A stretch of 64,000 nucleotides of DNA from Salinimicrobium terrae DSM 17865 (GTDB lineage Bacteria; Bacteroidota; Bacteroidia; Flavobacteriales; Flavobacteriaceae). The notes below the pieces were generated by a model. That model was not told the origin of the DNA, ran no database searches, and worked only from the letters and a program-made list of their open reading frames with translations. Position numbers and translations under genes: made by a program. Location of the stretch: the NCBI RefSeq assembly GCF_000424665.1, contig NZ_AUKI01000002.1, forward strand, positions 1 through 64,000. Direction: 5' to 3'. Of this stretch, positions 34,398 to 43,418 are shown one piece after another; positions within the stretch are counted from its first letter, which is position 1, and every line of letters starts with the position of its first letter.

Positions 34398-35801
34398 ATG
34401 AGAAAAATTCAAATATTTAAGTTTGTTTTAATTCCGGTTGTATTGCTGTCCCTACAGTCGTGTTTTGTGGCTAAGGAATACACCCGGCCTGCGGAAGTCG
34501 TAGAAAACGAAACGTACAGAACAGATGAACTTCCTACAGATACTATTTCCATGGCCCGAATCTCCTGGAGAGACCTGTTTACAGATCCGGTTTTAGAGGG
34601 TCATATAGATCGGGCACTGGAGAATAATATTGACATTCGTATAGCCCTGCAGCAAATAGAAGCTGCGGGTGCCTACCTTAAACAGGCAAGAGCTGGGCAT
34701 TTACCTACATTAGGATTATCTGCGCAGGTGACTCACCAGCAACTGGCGCAAAACAGTCAGTTTGGAAGCTTTTTTGAAGGGTCCATTACTCAGTATGACG
34801 CCACCGCCAACCTTTCCTGGGAAGCCGATATCTGGGGAAGGATTGCCAGCAATCAAAGAGCACAAAGAGCAGCCTACCTGCAAACAGTTGCAGCTCATCA
34901 CGCAGTAAAAACCCGCTTAATAGCAAATGTTGCCAATCTTTACTATCAGCTTTTGGCACTAGATGAGCAGCTGGAAGTAACGCAGGAAACAGTTGAGAAC
35001 AGGATAAACAGTCTTGAAACTATTGAAGCCCTCAAAGAAGCGGGAAATGTGACTGAGGTAGGCGTAAAGCAAACCGAAGCTCAGCTCTACCGGGCCCAGG
35101 CAGTAGTAATAGACCTGGAAAACCAGATAAGACTTCTGGAAAATACATTTTCGATCTTACTGGGAGAGGCTCCACATGCTATTGAAAGAACTGAACTTGG
35201 GCTTCAGGAATTAAATACCGATCTAAGGATAGGAGTGCCGGTGCAGTTACTTAGAAATCGTCCCGACGTCATAGCTGCGGAATATAATCTTGTAAACGCT
35301 TTTCAACTTAAAAATGTCGCCAGAAGCAACTTCTATCCCGCGCTACGTCTCACAGCGAATGGTGGATTCCAGAGTCTCGACCTGGCTAAACTTATCGATG
35401 CCAATTCTTTATTTGCAACACTGGTAGGTTCTCTTACGCAGCCTATTTTTAACAGAAGACAGATCAGGACACAGTTTGAAGTAGCTCAGGCACAGCAGGA
35501 AATCGCATTTCTGGAATTTAGAAGAGCCATCCTTGATGCTTCGAGAGAAGTTTCGGATGCTTTGTACAACTACGCTGCAGCCGACAAAAAATTAGATATC
35601 AAGCAGAATGAATTTGAAGCCTACGAACTGGCGACTTCTTATTCAGAAGAATTGCTAAATAGTGGTTTCGCAAATTACCTGGAAGTGCTTACTGCAAGGG
35701 AGAATGCTCTAAACTCACAGCTGGAGCTGGTAAATATTAGATATGAAGAATTGAGTTCCATAGTGAATCTTTACCAGGCCCTTGGCGGCGGCTGGGAATA
35801 A
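34398..35801 (+). CDS. RND efflux outer membrane lipoprotein (TolC/OprM-like)
   Basis: A 467-residue outer-membrane channel subunit. Lipobox SLQSC gives Cys22, typical of the NodT/OprM group. Two OEP repeats are present: SWRDLFTDPVLEGHIDRALENNIDIRIALQQIEAA begins the first helix pair, and LLRNRPDVIAAEYNLVNAFQLKNVARSNFYPALRL begins the second. It starts three bases after the permease gene. It completes the tripartite pump. Confidence 0.95.
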   Translation: MRKIQIFKFVLIPVVLLSLQSCFVAKEYTRPAEVVENETYRTDELPTDTISMARISWRDLFTDPVLEGHIDRALENNIDIRIALQQIEAAGAYLKQARAGHLPTLGLSAQVTHQQLAQNSQFGSFFEGSITQYDATANLSWEADIWGRIASNQRAQRAAYLQTVAAHHAVKTRLIANVANLYYQLLALDEQLEVTQETVENRINSLETIEALKEAGNVTEVGVKQTEAQLYRAQAVVIDLENQIRLLENTFSILLGEAPHAIERTELGLQELNTDLRIGVPVQLLRNRPDVIAAEYNLVNAFQLKNVARSNFYPALRLTANGGFQSLDLAKLIDANSLFATLVGSLTQPIFNRRQIRTQFEVAQAQQEIAFLEFRRAILDASREVSDALYNYAAADKKLDIKQNEFEAYELATSYSEELLNSGFANYLEVLTARENALNSQLELVNIRYEELSSIVNLYQALGGGWE

Positions 35802-35857
35802 TTTTTTTTGCATCGCCGTGGTTGAAAGAACGGCCGTCTGGAGATTTCCAAATCGTC

Positions 35858-35878
35858 ATTCTGAATTTATTTCAGAAT
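35858..35878 (+). repeat. Interspersed hairpin repeat, copy 1
   Basis: ATTCTGAA-TTTAT-TTCAGAAT within the context CGTC...CTTTT. It has an 8-bp perfect stem with a five-base loop. It is the same family as copy 2, in the opposite orientation. From general experience similar GTCATTCTGAA...TTCAGAATC elements occur widely between flavobacterial genes. Confidence 0.6.
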
Positions 35879-35907
35879 CTTTTTGATCTGATGTTTAAAT
35901 TATATAG

Positions 35908-35928
35908 AACCTGAAACAAGTTCAGGTT
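35908..35928 (-). repeat. Interspersed hairpin repeat, copy 2 (inverted)
   Basis: AACCTGAA-ACAAG-TTCAGGTT followed by GACC. Read on the minus strand it becomes GTCAACCTGAACTTGTTTCAGG, matching copy 1 with several substitutions. The two copies thus face each other about 30 bases apart, between the converging efflux operon and YciI gene. Confidence 0.6.
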
Positions 35929-35961
35929 GACCGCTATCAGTTCAAATCAGCTTCATCGTTT

Positions 35962-36462
35962 TTACTTCAACATGCTTCCCTTGGCTGCCCACCAGGGATG
36001 GATCTCCACCTCCAGCCTTCCCGCTTCCACCATAGGATCAAGCCGGGCAAGACTGTCGGCCATTTCTATAGTGGGAATGTTGTAAACTGCAATTCCGCGA
36101 ATATTACCATCATCACCTAAAGGACCGGCAAGACTTATATAACCTTCAGAAGCCATTCGACTCAGGTGTGCTAAATGTTGTTTCTGAAGTACTGCTGCAG
36201 TGGCAGAATCCTGCGCCCGGTTCGTACCCGATTTCAGGAATACTATAAAATACTGCTGCATCAGGTAAGTACTATCTTCCTCTTCATATAGAAAAGTTTG
36301 ATAGCCTTCCTCCTTTAGTAGACGGTCCCGTTCATCTATATTGGGCAAATCATCGATGGCGGCTTCCACTTCGGCAGGTCCCGGAATTCCGCGGATATCT
36401 TCTTCATAATCCTTGCATCCTGTCAAGGCCAGAAAAATCAAACCGATTGTTAATCTCTTCAT
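35962..36462 (-). CDS. YciI-domain lipoprotein
   Basis: A 166-residue predicted lipoprotein (lipobox ALTGC, Cys16). Residues about 68-155 resemble the YciI ferredoxin-like fold (YFIVFLKSG, LQKQHLAHLSRMASEGYISLAGPLGDDGNIRGIAVYNI, DSLARLDPMVEAGRLEVEIHPWW), including the conserved His in QHLAHL. YciI proteins are usually small and cytoplasmic, so a membrane-anchored form is unusual. The role is unknown. The ATG overlaps the stop of the CYTH gene by four bases, so the genes are coupled. Confidence 0.82.
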   Translation of the reverse strand: MKRLTIGLIFLALTGCKDYEEDIRGIPGPAEVEAAIDDLPNIDERDRLLKEEGYQTFLYEEEDSTYLMQQYFIVFLKSGTNRAQDSATAAVLQKQHLAHLSRMASEGYISLAGPLGDDGNIRGIAVYNIPTIEMADSLARLDPMVEAGRLEVEIHPWWAAKGSMLK

Positions 36463-36944
36463 TTATTGAAATTTGTCCATTCTTTAAATGGGAATTTACT
36501 AAGATAAGAATTGTAATATTTTTTGTTTCCGGTGACTTCAGCTCCTAACCAACTTGGCTTTTCAATTTCTTCCTGTGGATAGTGCAGTTCAACTTCTGCC
36601 AGTAATAAACCATCATTTTCTCCGGCAAATTCATCAGCTTCAAAAATGTGACATCCGACTTTAATTTCGTAACGTGTCTTCTCAATAATTCCCGGCTCAC
36701 ACAACTTCAAAAGTTCTTCAGCTTCAGCAACAGGAATTTCCTTCTCCCATTCAAACCTGCTTAAACCGTCACTGCTACTTTTACCTTTAATTGTTAAGAA
36801 TCCTTGATCACCACTTATTCTCACCCTCACAGTTCTTTCCAATGCTGAATTAAGGTATCCCTGGACAATCCTTGTCTTGCTGAAAGCTTCATCCCTAAAA
36901 TCGGGGATATCTAAAATGAGAAATTTTCGCTCTATTTCCTGCAT
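36459..36944 (-). CDS. CYTH domain protein (triphosphatase/adenylate cyclase fold)
   Basis: A 161-residue cytoplasmic protein. The ExExK signature opens the sequence (Glu3, Glu5, Lys7), followed by the strand pattern RTVRVRISGDQGFLTIKGK and YEIKVGCHIFEADEFAGENDGLLLAEVEL typical of CYTH tunnels. Bacterial single-domain members usually hydrolyse inorganic triphosphate or similar polyphosphates. The gene is nine bases downstream of the NAD(P)-binding gene and overlaps the YciI gene. Confidence 0.9.
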   Translation of the reverse strand: MQEIERKFLILDIPDFRDEAFSKTRIVQGYLNSALERTVRVRISGDQGFLTIKGKSSSDGLSRFEWEKEIPVAEAEELLKLCEPGIIEKTRYEIKVGCHIFEADEFAGENDGLLLAEVELHYPQEEIEKPSWLGAEVTGNKKYYNSYLSKFPFKEWTNFNK

Positions 36945-36953
36945 TTGCTTTTA

Positions 36954-37616
36954 TTAACGGTAACTCTCTGCAATTTCTCTGATTTCACCCGACTCTATTC
37001 TCGTGGAGGCGTATTTATTATTGGCAACATAGATCATCGCATCTGCAATCGTTCCTGCGTGAATGCTCCGGTACTTTTTTAAAGGTCCAACAAGCAAATG
37101 GTTCCCCACGCTCATTACCTTTTTCCATGCTGCTTCAAAAGGGCGACTTTCTTCCCTATTTCCGGCGATGAGAGAGGGTTCAAAAATGTAGGTTTCAGGA
37201 ATTTCCTGCACCAGCACATCCCGCTCCATTTCCCCTTTGGTACGGTTATAGAAAAAGCGGCTTTCGGGATCGGCTCCAAGAGCGGAAATGACTAAAAATC
37301 GAGGAATATTATTCTTCTTAGTCAATTTTGCTGCCGATACCGGGATCCCGTGGTCGATCTTATAATATTTTTCCTCATCGGGTGTTTTTGACTGGGTGGT
37401 ACCAATGCAGCAGAAAACTTCGTCGGCCTTAAAGTCTTCCGAATGCTTCTCCAGTTCAAAAAGGTCAACTAAATGTTCTTCAATTTTGTCATTTTTGACA
37501 CCTATGGGAGAACGGGAGAAAAGTTTGATCTTGCTGTACCTGTCATCGTTAAGAAGTTTGTGGAGCAGCTCGCCACCGGTAAGACCGGTAGCTCCTAATA
37601 TTATTGCTGTTTTCAT
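36954..37616 (-). CDS. NAD(P)-binding Rossmann protein, HTATIP2/YwnB-like
   Basis: A 220-residue atypical short-chain dehydrogenase. GATGLTGGE at 8-16 is the nucleotide-binding glycine motif. CCIGTTQSKTPDEEKYYKIDHGIPVSAAKLTKKN is characteristic of the group that includes human TIP30/HTATIP2, and YNRTKGEME supplies the Tyr-x-x-x-Lys. The reaction is unknown. It is the first gene of a three-gene unit with CYTH and YciI proteins. Confidence 0.88.
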   Translation of the reverse strand: MKTAIILGATGLTGGELLHKLLNDDRYSKIKLFSRSPIGVKNDKIEEHLVDLFELEKHSEDFKADEVFCCIGTTQSKTPDEEKYYKIDHGIPVSAAKLTKKNNIPRFLVISALGADPESRFFYNRTKGEMERDVLVQEIPETYIFEPSLIAGNREESRPFEAAWKKVMSVGNHLLVGPLKKYRSIHAGTIADAMIYVANNKYASTRIESGEIREIAESYR

Positions 37617-37766
37617 AGCATTTGTTTTTTATGAAGATAACAGATTTCAACCTCAATTCCTAGGTGTCAAAAATGGCACTTTTAGAACATTATTTTTTTG
37701 CAAATTCCCTGAGACAGAAAGAACTTCCTCTCACGTTCAACAATAAGTTTCACTAATTTTACCACA

Positions 37767-38864
37767 ATGAAGGAGACAAGACAGCGGAAGATCATTCATG
37801 TAGACATGGACGCGTTCTATGCCTCGGTGGAGCAGCTGGATAATCCGGATTTAATAGGAAAACCGATTGCCGTGGGAGGCAGTTCCCAACGCGGCGTAGT
37901 AGCTGCTGCGAGTTATGAAGCCAGGAAATTTGGTGTAAAAAGTGCAATGAGCAGTGTCCTGGCAAAGCGCAATTGTCCCAACCTCATATTTGTTAAGCCG
38001 CGTTTCGACCGCTACAGGGAACTTTCTCAGCGCATTAGAAATATCTTTTTCGAATATACCGACCTGGTAGAGCCGTTATCTCTTGATGAGGCATACCTTG
38101 ATGTTACTGAAAATAAAAAAGGAAATCCCAGTGCTTCTCTTATCGCCAGGGAAATTAGGGAAAAAATTAAGGAAAGGACAGGCTTAAATGCCTCTGCCGG
38201 AATTTCCATCAATAAATTCATTGCCAAGGTGGCGAGTGATGTTAACAAACCAAACGGGCAAAAAACAGTACCTCCCGAAGAAGTACAAGCTTTTTTGGAA
38301 GAAATGGAAATTAGAAAGTTCTACGGGGTGGGCAAAGTAACAGCCGATAAAATGTACCGGCTGGGAATTTTTACCGGGAGGGATCTTAAAACCAAATCTC
38401 TTGAATTTTTAAATGAAAACTTCGGCAAGAGCGGGGAATATTATTTTTATGTAGTGCGCGGGATTCACAATAGCGAAGTAAAGCCTTCGCGTATCAGGAA
38501 ATCTTTGGGCGCAGAACGTACTTTTGAGGAGAATATCTCTTCAGAAATTTTTATGCTCGAGCGGTTACAGAATATTTCCGAAGAAATTGAACGACGACTG
38601 GCAAAAAGTAAGGTGGCGGGGAAGACAGTTACTTTAAAGATCAAGTACAGTGATTTCACTCTCCAAACCCGAAGTAAAACTCTTCCAAATTATGTTTCTT
38701 CCAAAGAACATATCTTGGAGACTGCAAAAGAGTTATTGTATCAGGAGAAAATGAAAGAGTCGGTTCGTTTGCTTGGTATTTCTCTTTCCAATCTCAATAC
38801 CGATAAAGACGAAGAGAAAGAAGAGGAGAAAGTGATCGCAGTGCAGCTGAAGTTTGACTTCTAA
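37767..38864 (+). CDS. dinB: DNA polymerase IV
   Basis: A 365-residue Y-family translesion polymerase. HVDMDAFYASVEQ and PLSLDEAYLDVT carry the catalytic acidic residues, the helix-hairpin-helix thumb lies near KFYGVGKVTADKMYRLGI, and the little finger domain follows. The last residues QLKFDF form a beta-clamp binding motif. No LexA box was recognised upstream. It converges with pyk and shares a terminator with it. Confidence 0.96.
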   Translation: MKETRQRKIIHVDMDAFYASVEQLDNPDLIGKPIAVGGSSQRGVVAAASYEARKFGVKSAMSSVLAKRNCPNLIFVKPRFDRYRELSQRIRNIFFEYTDLVEPLSLDEAYLDVTENKKGNPSASLIAREIREKIKERTGLNASAGISINKFIAKVASDVNKPNGQKTVPPEEVQAFLEEMEIRKFYGVGKVTADKMYRLGIFTGRDLKTKSLEFLNENFGKSGEYYFYVVRGIHNSEVKPSRIRKSLGAERTFEENISSEIFMLERLQNISEEIERRLAKSKVAGKTVTLKIKYSDFTLQTRSKTLPNYVSSKEHILETAKELLYQEKMKESVRLLGISLSNLNTDKDEEKEEEKVIAVQLKFDF

Positions 38865-38922
38865 AAGGATACCGCTGCGCTTTCAGAAGCAAGAAACAAG
38901 AAACAAGACATGGTCTCTTAAA

Positions 38923-38955
38923 AAAAGCCACAGAGATCTCGTCTCTGTGGCTTTT
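38923..38955. terminator. Bidirectional terminator between dinB and pyk
   Basis: A 14-bp stem (38923-38936 with 38942-38955; core GCCACAGAGA) and a five-base loop, flanked by A and T runs so that it works both ways. Confidence 0.9.
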
Positions 38956-38989
38956 CTTTATCTCAACTCTAAGATCTCAGATCTAAAAT

Positions 38990-40420
38990 TTATTCTATTT
39001 CAGAGATGCGCAGGGTATTCACCATTCCCTTATTGGTGATAGGCATAGCTGCGAGGTTGATCGTAAAATCTCCTTTCTCTACAAACTTATATTCTGTTGC
39101 AATCCTGTTGATATCGTCAATTGTTTCATCTGTACTCACCATTTTATCGTAATAGAAAGCACGAACTCCCCACAGGAGGCTCAACTGGTTGAGTATTCTT
39201 TTGTTGGAGGTGAATACCAGAATATTGGATTCGGGTCTCCAGGCAGATATCTGAAATGCGGTGTAACCACTATTAGTAAGCGTACAAATAGCCTGAGCTT
39301 TTATCTCGTTAGCCATGTGTGCTGCGTGATAACAAATGGATTTGGTGATGTACCTTTTTGTGCGCACATGAGGTGGTTCATGAGGAACTTTAATGAGTGG
39401 TGAATTCTCTACACTCATAAGAATTTGACTCATCTTTTCGATCACCTGTACGGGATAATTACCAACAGAAGTCTCTCCACTAAGCATAACAGCATCGGCT
39501 CCATCCATGACAGAGTTTGCCACATCGTTTACCTCTGCCCTTGTAGGGGTAAGACTGGTGATCATGGTTTCCATCATTTGAGTGGCAATGATAACCGGGA
39601 TCCTTGCTTTCTTGGCTTTTAAAACCAATTGTTTCTGAATAAGCGGAACTTCCTGCGCCGGAATTTCTACACCCAAATCACCACGAGCAACCATGAGTCC
39701 GTCGCAGTAGGCTACGATCTTATCGATATTATCGACACCTTCTGGCTTTTCAATCTTGGCAATTATCGGAATTTTTTCATCTGTATGTTCCTTGATAAGG
39801 TTTTGAAGCTGAATAAGATCATCACTATTCCTTACGAAAGAAAGAGCAATCCAGTCGACACCCTGTTTAACAGCAAATTCGGCATCCTGGATGTCTTTTT
39901 CGGTAAGAGCCGGAAGGGAAATCTTTGTATTAGGAAGATTTACTCCCTTTTTTGATCTTAGGGGACCACCCTGGATCACTTTCGCCAGAACTTCATCCTT
40001 TTTATTGGTACTTACTACCTCAAAAATCAGTTTTCCATCATCCAACAAAATCCGTTCTCCGGCTTGAACATCCTGAGGGAATTCGTCGTAGTTCATATAT
40101 ACTCTGGAAGATGTTCCTTCAAACTCTTCTCCGGTAGCAAAGGTTATTTCGTCTCCTTTTGTAACTACTACCTCTTCCTTCATCTTACCTACCCGTAGTT
40201 TTGGTCCCTGAAGGTCTCCCAGTATGGCTGTGGTAAAGCCGAGTTCTTCGTTAAGCTCCCGGATAAGTTTTATGCGCTGTTCTACATCTTCATAATCGGC
40301 ATGAGAAAAATTGATTCTGAACACGTTTACACCTGCACGCATCATATCTCTCAAAACATCTTTAGAACTGGTTGCCGGCCCTAAGGTGGCTACAATTTTA
40401 GTCTTTTTCGTATTCGGCAT
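38990..40420 (-). CDS. pyk: Pyruvate kinase
   Basis: A 476-residue glycolytic enzyme that converts PEP and ADP to pyruvate and ATP. The N-terminus TKIVATLGPATSS, the active-site strand IIAKIEKPEGVDNID, and MVARGDLGVEIP are standard. The C-terminal regulatory domain is complete. The ATG shares one base with the stop of the upstream IPExxxVDY gene. Confidence 0.97.
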   Translation of the reverse strand: MPNTKKTKIVATLGPATSSKDVLRDMMRAGVNVFRINFSHADYEDVEQRIKLIRELNEELGFTTAILGDLQGPKLRVGKMKEEVVVTKGDEITFATGEEFEGTSSRVYMNYDEFPQDVQAGERILLDDGKLIFEVVSTNKKDEVLAKVIQGGPLRSKKGVNLPNTKISLPALTEKDIQDAEFAVKQGVDWIALSFVRNSDDLIQLQNLIKEHTDEKIPIIAKIEKPEGVDNIDKIVAYCDGLMVARGDLGVEIPAQEVPLIQKQLVLKAKKARIPVIIATQMMETMITSLTPTRAEVNDVANSVMDGADAVMLSGETSVGNYPVQVIEKMSQILMSVENSPLIKVPHEPPHVRTKRYITKSICYHAAHMANEIKAQAICTLTNSGYTAFQISAWRPESNILVFTSNKRILNQLSLLWGVRAFYYDKMVSTDETIDDINRIATEYKFVEKGDFTINLAAMPITNKGMVNTLRISEIE

Positions 40421-40908
40421 TAGTCAAATATTAAATTTTCTTTCGTTTTTATTTGATGAAAATCAATGTCATAGGCGGTAGACACCTGTGGGATCTCCAT
40501 TATCCTGGAAGTGAGCATCTTTATAAACACCGCATCCAGTTCATCTTCGATCTTCATTAAAAAATCTACCTGCTTAAATTCCGGTAATAAAAATGATTTT
40601 TGGATAGCCAGTTGATCTTCCAAAAACAGAGAATCCTCAATTGATCCAGACCTTCCTTCCTGCCTGGATACATTGCTCACCAGGTGATAGGTGCAATATT
40701 TTTGCAGATCTTCATAAATAAAATGGGGGAAGAAAATACTATCCTTCCCTTTATGAAGATCAATGTCTCTGAGGGTCCTGGCCAACTTTAGGTTCAAATG
40801 CTTATTCAACAGATAAGCCAGCTTATATTCTTCTACCGAAGAATGTATAGCAAGGAGCTTATAGGGCTGTTCAAAAACGTCATCTAAAACCAGTTTATGC
40901 GCCGGCAT
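40420..40908 (-). CDS. IPExxxVDY family protein
   Basis: A 162-residue cytoplasmic protein found beside pyk and rnc in Bacteroidetes. The name motif is seen here as LPEFKQVDF at about 108-116. The N-terminal part (YKLLAIHSSVEEYKLAYLLNKHLNLKLAR) is conserved too. No function is known for the family. It overlaps pyk by one base, which suggests coupled expression. Confidence 0.9.
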   Translation of the reverse strand: MPAHKLVLDDVFEQPYKLLAIHSSVEEYKLAYLLNKHLNLKLARTLRDIDLHKGKDSIFFPHFIYEDLQKYCTYHLVSNVSRQEGRSGSIEDSLFLEDQLAIQKSFLLPEFKQVDFLMKIEDELDAVFIKMLTSRIMEIPQVSTAYDIDFHQIKTKENLIFD

Positions 40909-41016
40909 ATGATTTACATCAAAGGTTAAAGATAATTATTGTGTAGTAGAAAATTAATTTTTTTGGGGTATATTTTCAGAATATCTTACGAAAACGTTGT
41001 AGTTTCTGCTATATAT

Positions 41017-41754
41017 TTAAGAGGGTGTAATTTTATTCTGCAGGGCATAATAGGCTCTTTTGGATGCTTTTTCTTCGGCTTTCTTTTTTGAAGTAGCTCG
41101 CGCTTTGGCCACTACTCTATTATCGATTCGGAGTTTCACGGCAAAATGTTTTAATTCATCCTTACCCGTATCTTCATAGATCTCATAGTTAAACTCCCTT
41201 TTCTCCTTTTGACACCACTCGATAAGAAGACCTTTATAACTTATTACCGTTCCCTCCAGTTGCTCAATATCCACATAGGGTTCGATGACCCGCTCATAGA
41301 TAAACTTTCTTACATATCTGTAACCCCGGTCAAGATAAATGGCACCAACAAGAGCTTCAAAAAGATTTCCGTGAATATTCGTTCCAAATTGATCTGTGGG
41401 AATATTAGTCTGGATATGTTTTATTAATTCAAGGTCTTTCCCCAGCTCATTGAGATGTTTACGACTTACTATCTTGGATCGCATCTTGGTAAGGTATCCT
41501 TCGTTTCCGCCTGGAACTTCACTAAAGAGATGAGAAGCAATGACCGCACTCAACATGGCATCGCCTAAAAACTCCATTCTCTCGAAGTTAATAGCATTTC
41601 CGTCAGAATCTTTTTGATTGAGCGACCTGTGGGTAAACGCTTTTTTATAGTGGGAAATATTCCGTGGTTTAAAGCCCATGATCCTTGTCAATTCGACAAA
41701 AAAATTCCCGCCTCTGGAAGAGCGGGAATTTAATATATTTCTTATAACACTCAT
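41017..41754 (-). CDS. rnc: Ribonuclease III
   Basis: A 245-residue endoribonuclease that cuts double-stranded RNA in rRNA and mRNA processing. The catalytic signature NFERMEFLGDAMLSAVIA is complete, followed by the second acidic cluster (HGNLFEALVGAIYLD). A C-terminal double-stranded RNA-binding domain (YKGLLIEWCQKEKREFNYEI ... ATSKKKAEEKASKRAYYAL) is present. It is nine bases downstream of fabF, the usual Bacteroidetes arrangement acpP-fabF-rnc. Confidence 0.96.
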   Translation of the reverse strand: MSVIRNILNSRSSRGGNFFVELTRIMGFKPRNISHYKKAFTHRSLNQKDSDGNAINFERMEFLGDAMLSAVIASHLFSEVPGGNEGYLTKMRSKIVSRKHLNELGKDLELIKHIQTNIPTDQFGTNIHGNLFEALVGAIYLDRGYRYVRKFIYERVIEPYVDIEQLEGTVISYKGLLIEWCQKEKREFNYEIYEDTGKDELKHFAVKLRIDNRVVAKARATSKKKAEEKASKRAYYALQNKITPS

Positions 41755-41763
41755 GGTGAGTCC

Positions 41764-43017
41764 TTAGTCGTCCATCTTTTTGAAAAGCACACAGGCATTA
41801 TGACCACCAAAGCCAAAAGTATTGCTCATGGCTACCTTTACCTCCCTCTTTTGTGCCTTATTTAATGTAAGGTTCAATTCTGGATCAATATTCTCATCGG
41901 CAACCTCATGATTAATGGTAGGCGGTACCAACCCATGTTTCATGGCAAGGATTGATGCGATAGCTTCCACCGCTCCGGCAGCACCTAAAAGGTGTCCTGT
42001 CATAGATTTAGTGGAATTAATATTCATACTTTTTGCATGTTCCCCAAAAACCTTTTTAATCGCTTTGAGTTCGGCTACGTCGCCAAGTGGGGTCGAAGTA
42101 CCATGTGTGTTGATGTGATCAACATCTTCCGGCTTCAGTTCTGCATTTCTAAGACAATTTTCCATTACAGCCACCACTCCAATTCCTTCCGGATGTGGTG
42201 CAGTCATATGGTGCGCATCCGAAGATAATCCCCCGCCGAGTACTTCAGCATAGATCTTTGCTCCTCTTGCTTTTGCATGCTCATATTCTTCGAGAATGAG
42301 AGCACCTGCACCTTCACCCAAAACAAATCCGTCTCGTGTAGCATCAAATGGTCTCGAAGCCGTCTCGGGACTTTCGTTCCTGGTTGACAGAGCGTGCATG
42401 GCATTAAATCCACCCATACCTGCAGGAGCAACTGCTGCCTCACTACCTCCGGTGACAATAACATCACTGTAGCCTAACCTGATGGTATTTAAGGCATCTA
42501 TTAATGCATTAGCCGCAGAAGCACAAGCCGAAACCGTTGTATAGTTAGGGCCCATGAATCCATGTTTGATGGAAATATTCCCGGGAGCAATATCGGCAAT
42601 CATTTTTGGTATAAAGAAAGGATTGAACCTTGGGGTTCCATCGCCTTTACCAAAAGCCAGAACTTCATCCTGAAAAGTCTCAAGACCTCCTATCCCGGCA
42701 CCCCAAATCACTCCAACACGGAGCTTATCTACGGTATCAAGATCCAACCCCGAATCCTTTATAGCCTCATCTGAGGCCACTAAGGCATACTGAGCAAATT
42801 TGTCGAGTTTCCTGGCTTCTTTTCGATCGAAGTGATCTAAGGCATTGAAATTTTTGAGCTCACAAGCGAATTTAGTTTTGAATTTTTCGGTGTCGAAATA
42901 GGTAATGGGTGCAGATCCGCTTTTACCATTCACTAAACCTTCCCAGTATTCTTCAATATTATTTCCGATTGGGGTAAGGGCACCTAATCCAGTTACTACA
43001 ACACGCTTTAACTCCAT
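41764..43017 (-). CDS. fabF: Beta-ketoacyl-ACP synthase II
   Basis: A 417-residue condensing enzyme that extends acyl-ACP with malonyl-ACP in fatty acid synthesis. The catalytic Cys lies in TVSACASAANAL, with the two His in NTHGTSTPLGD and KSMTGHLLGAAG. The C-terminal SNTFGFGGHN is the family signature. It follows acpP by 16 bases and precedes rnc. Confidence 0.97.
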   Translation of the reverse strand: MELKRVVVTGLGALTPIGNNIEEYWEGLVNGKSGSAPITYFDTEKFKTKFACELKNFNALDHFDRKEARKLDKFAQYALVASDEAIKDSGLDLDTVDKLRVGVIWGAGIGGLETFQDEVLAFGKGDGTPRFNPFFIPKMIADIAPGNISIKHGFMGPNYTTVSACASAANALIDALNTIRLGYSDVIVTGGSEAAVAPAGMGGFNAMHALSTRNESPETASRPFDATRDGFVLGEGAGALILEEYEHAKARGAKIYAEVLGGGLSSDAHHMTAPHPEGIGVVAVMENCLRNAELKPEDVDHINTHGTSTPLGDVAELKAIKKVFGEHAKSMNINSTKSMTGHLLGAAGAVEAIASILAMKHGLVPPTINHEVADENIDPELNLTLNKAQKREVKVAMSNTFGFGGHNACVLFKKMDD

Positions 43018-43033
43018 AAGGATATGTTACTTT

Positions 43034-43270
43034 TTATTTTTTTGCGTCTTCAATATAAGAGATTGCCTGACCTACAGTAGCAATGTTTTCGGCCTGATCG
43101 TCTGGGATCTGGATATCAAATTCCTTCTCAAATTCCATGATCAACTCTACAGTGTCTAATGAATCAGCGCCCAAGTCGTTGGTGAAGCTAGCTTCGTTTA
43201 CTACTTCATTTTCGTCAACTCCTAACTTGTCAACGATAATCGCTTTTACTCTTGATGCAATGTCTGACAT
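43034..43270 (-). CDS. acpP: Acyl carrier protein
   Basis: A 78-residue acidic carrier with phosphopantetheine attached to Ser37 in GADSLDTVE. The chosen ATG gives [12 protein letters not shown], the standard start. The frame remains open for 11 more codons upstream, but these contain the promoter and are not expected in the protein. It is the first gene of the acpP-fabF-rnc run and divergent from purN. Confidence 0.96.
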   Translation of the reverse strand: MSDIASRVKAIIVDKLGVDENEVVNEASFTNDLGADSLDTVELIMEFEKEFDIQIPDDQAENIATVGQAISYIEDAKK

Positions 43271-43300
43271 AACTTGTGTTTTTAATTTTAAATTAAGTGG

Positions 43301-43308
43301 CAAAAATA
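43301..43308 (-). promoter_or_regulatory. -7 promoter element of acpP-fabF-rnc
   Basis: TATTTTTG on the minus strand matches TAnnTTTG and lies 30 bases before the acpP ATG. No clear upstream TTG is seen. Confidence 0.55.
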
Positions 43309-43418
43309 AAAAACTTTATTTTAAAACCTGTTTTTACTTTAAAAATGTGAACGTAAATTACATAATTTCCGCCTAAAGCCAGTATTTTTACCTGCTAATA
43401 ATTGTTAAGACCCTTCTC

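Noticed and set aside
37633-37766. LexA-type operator upstream of dinB
   Set aside because: No palindrome resembling a known SOS box could be seen.
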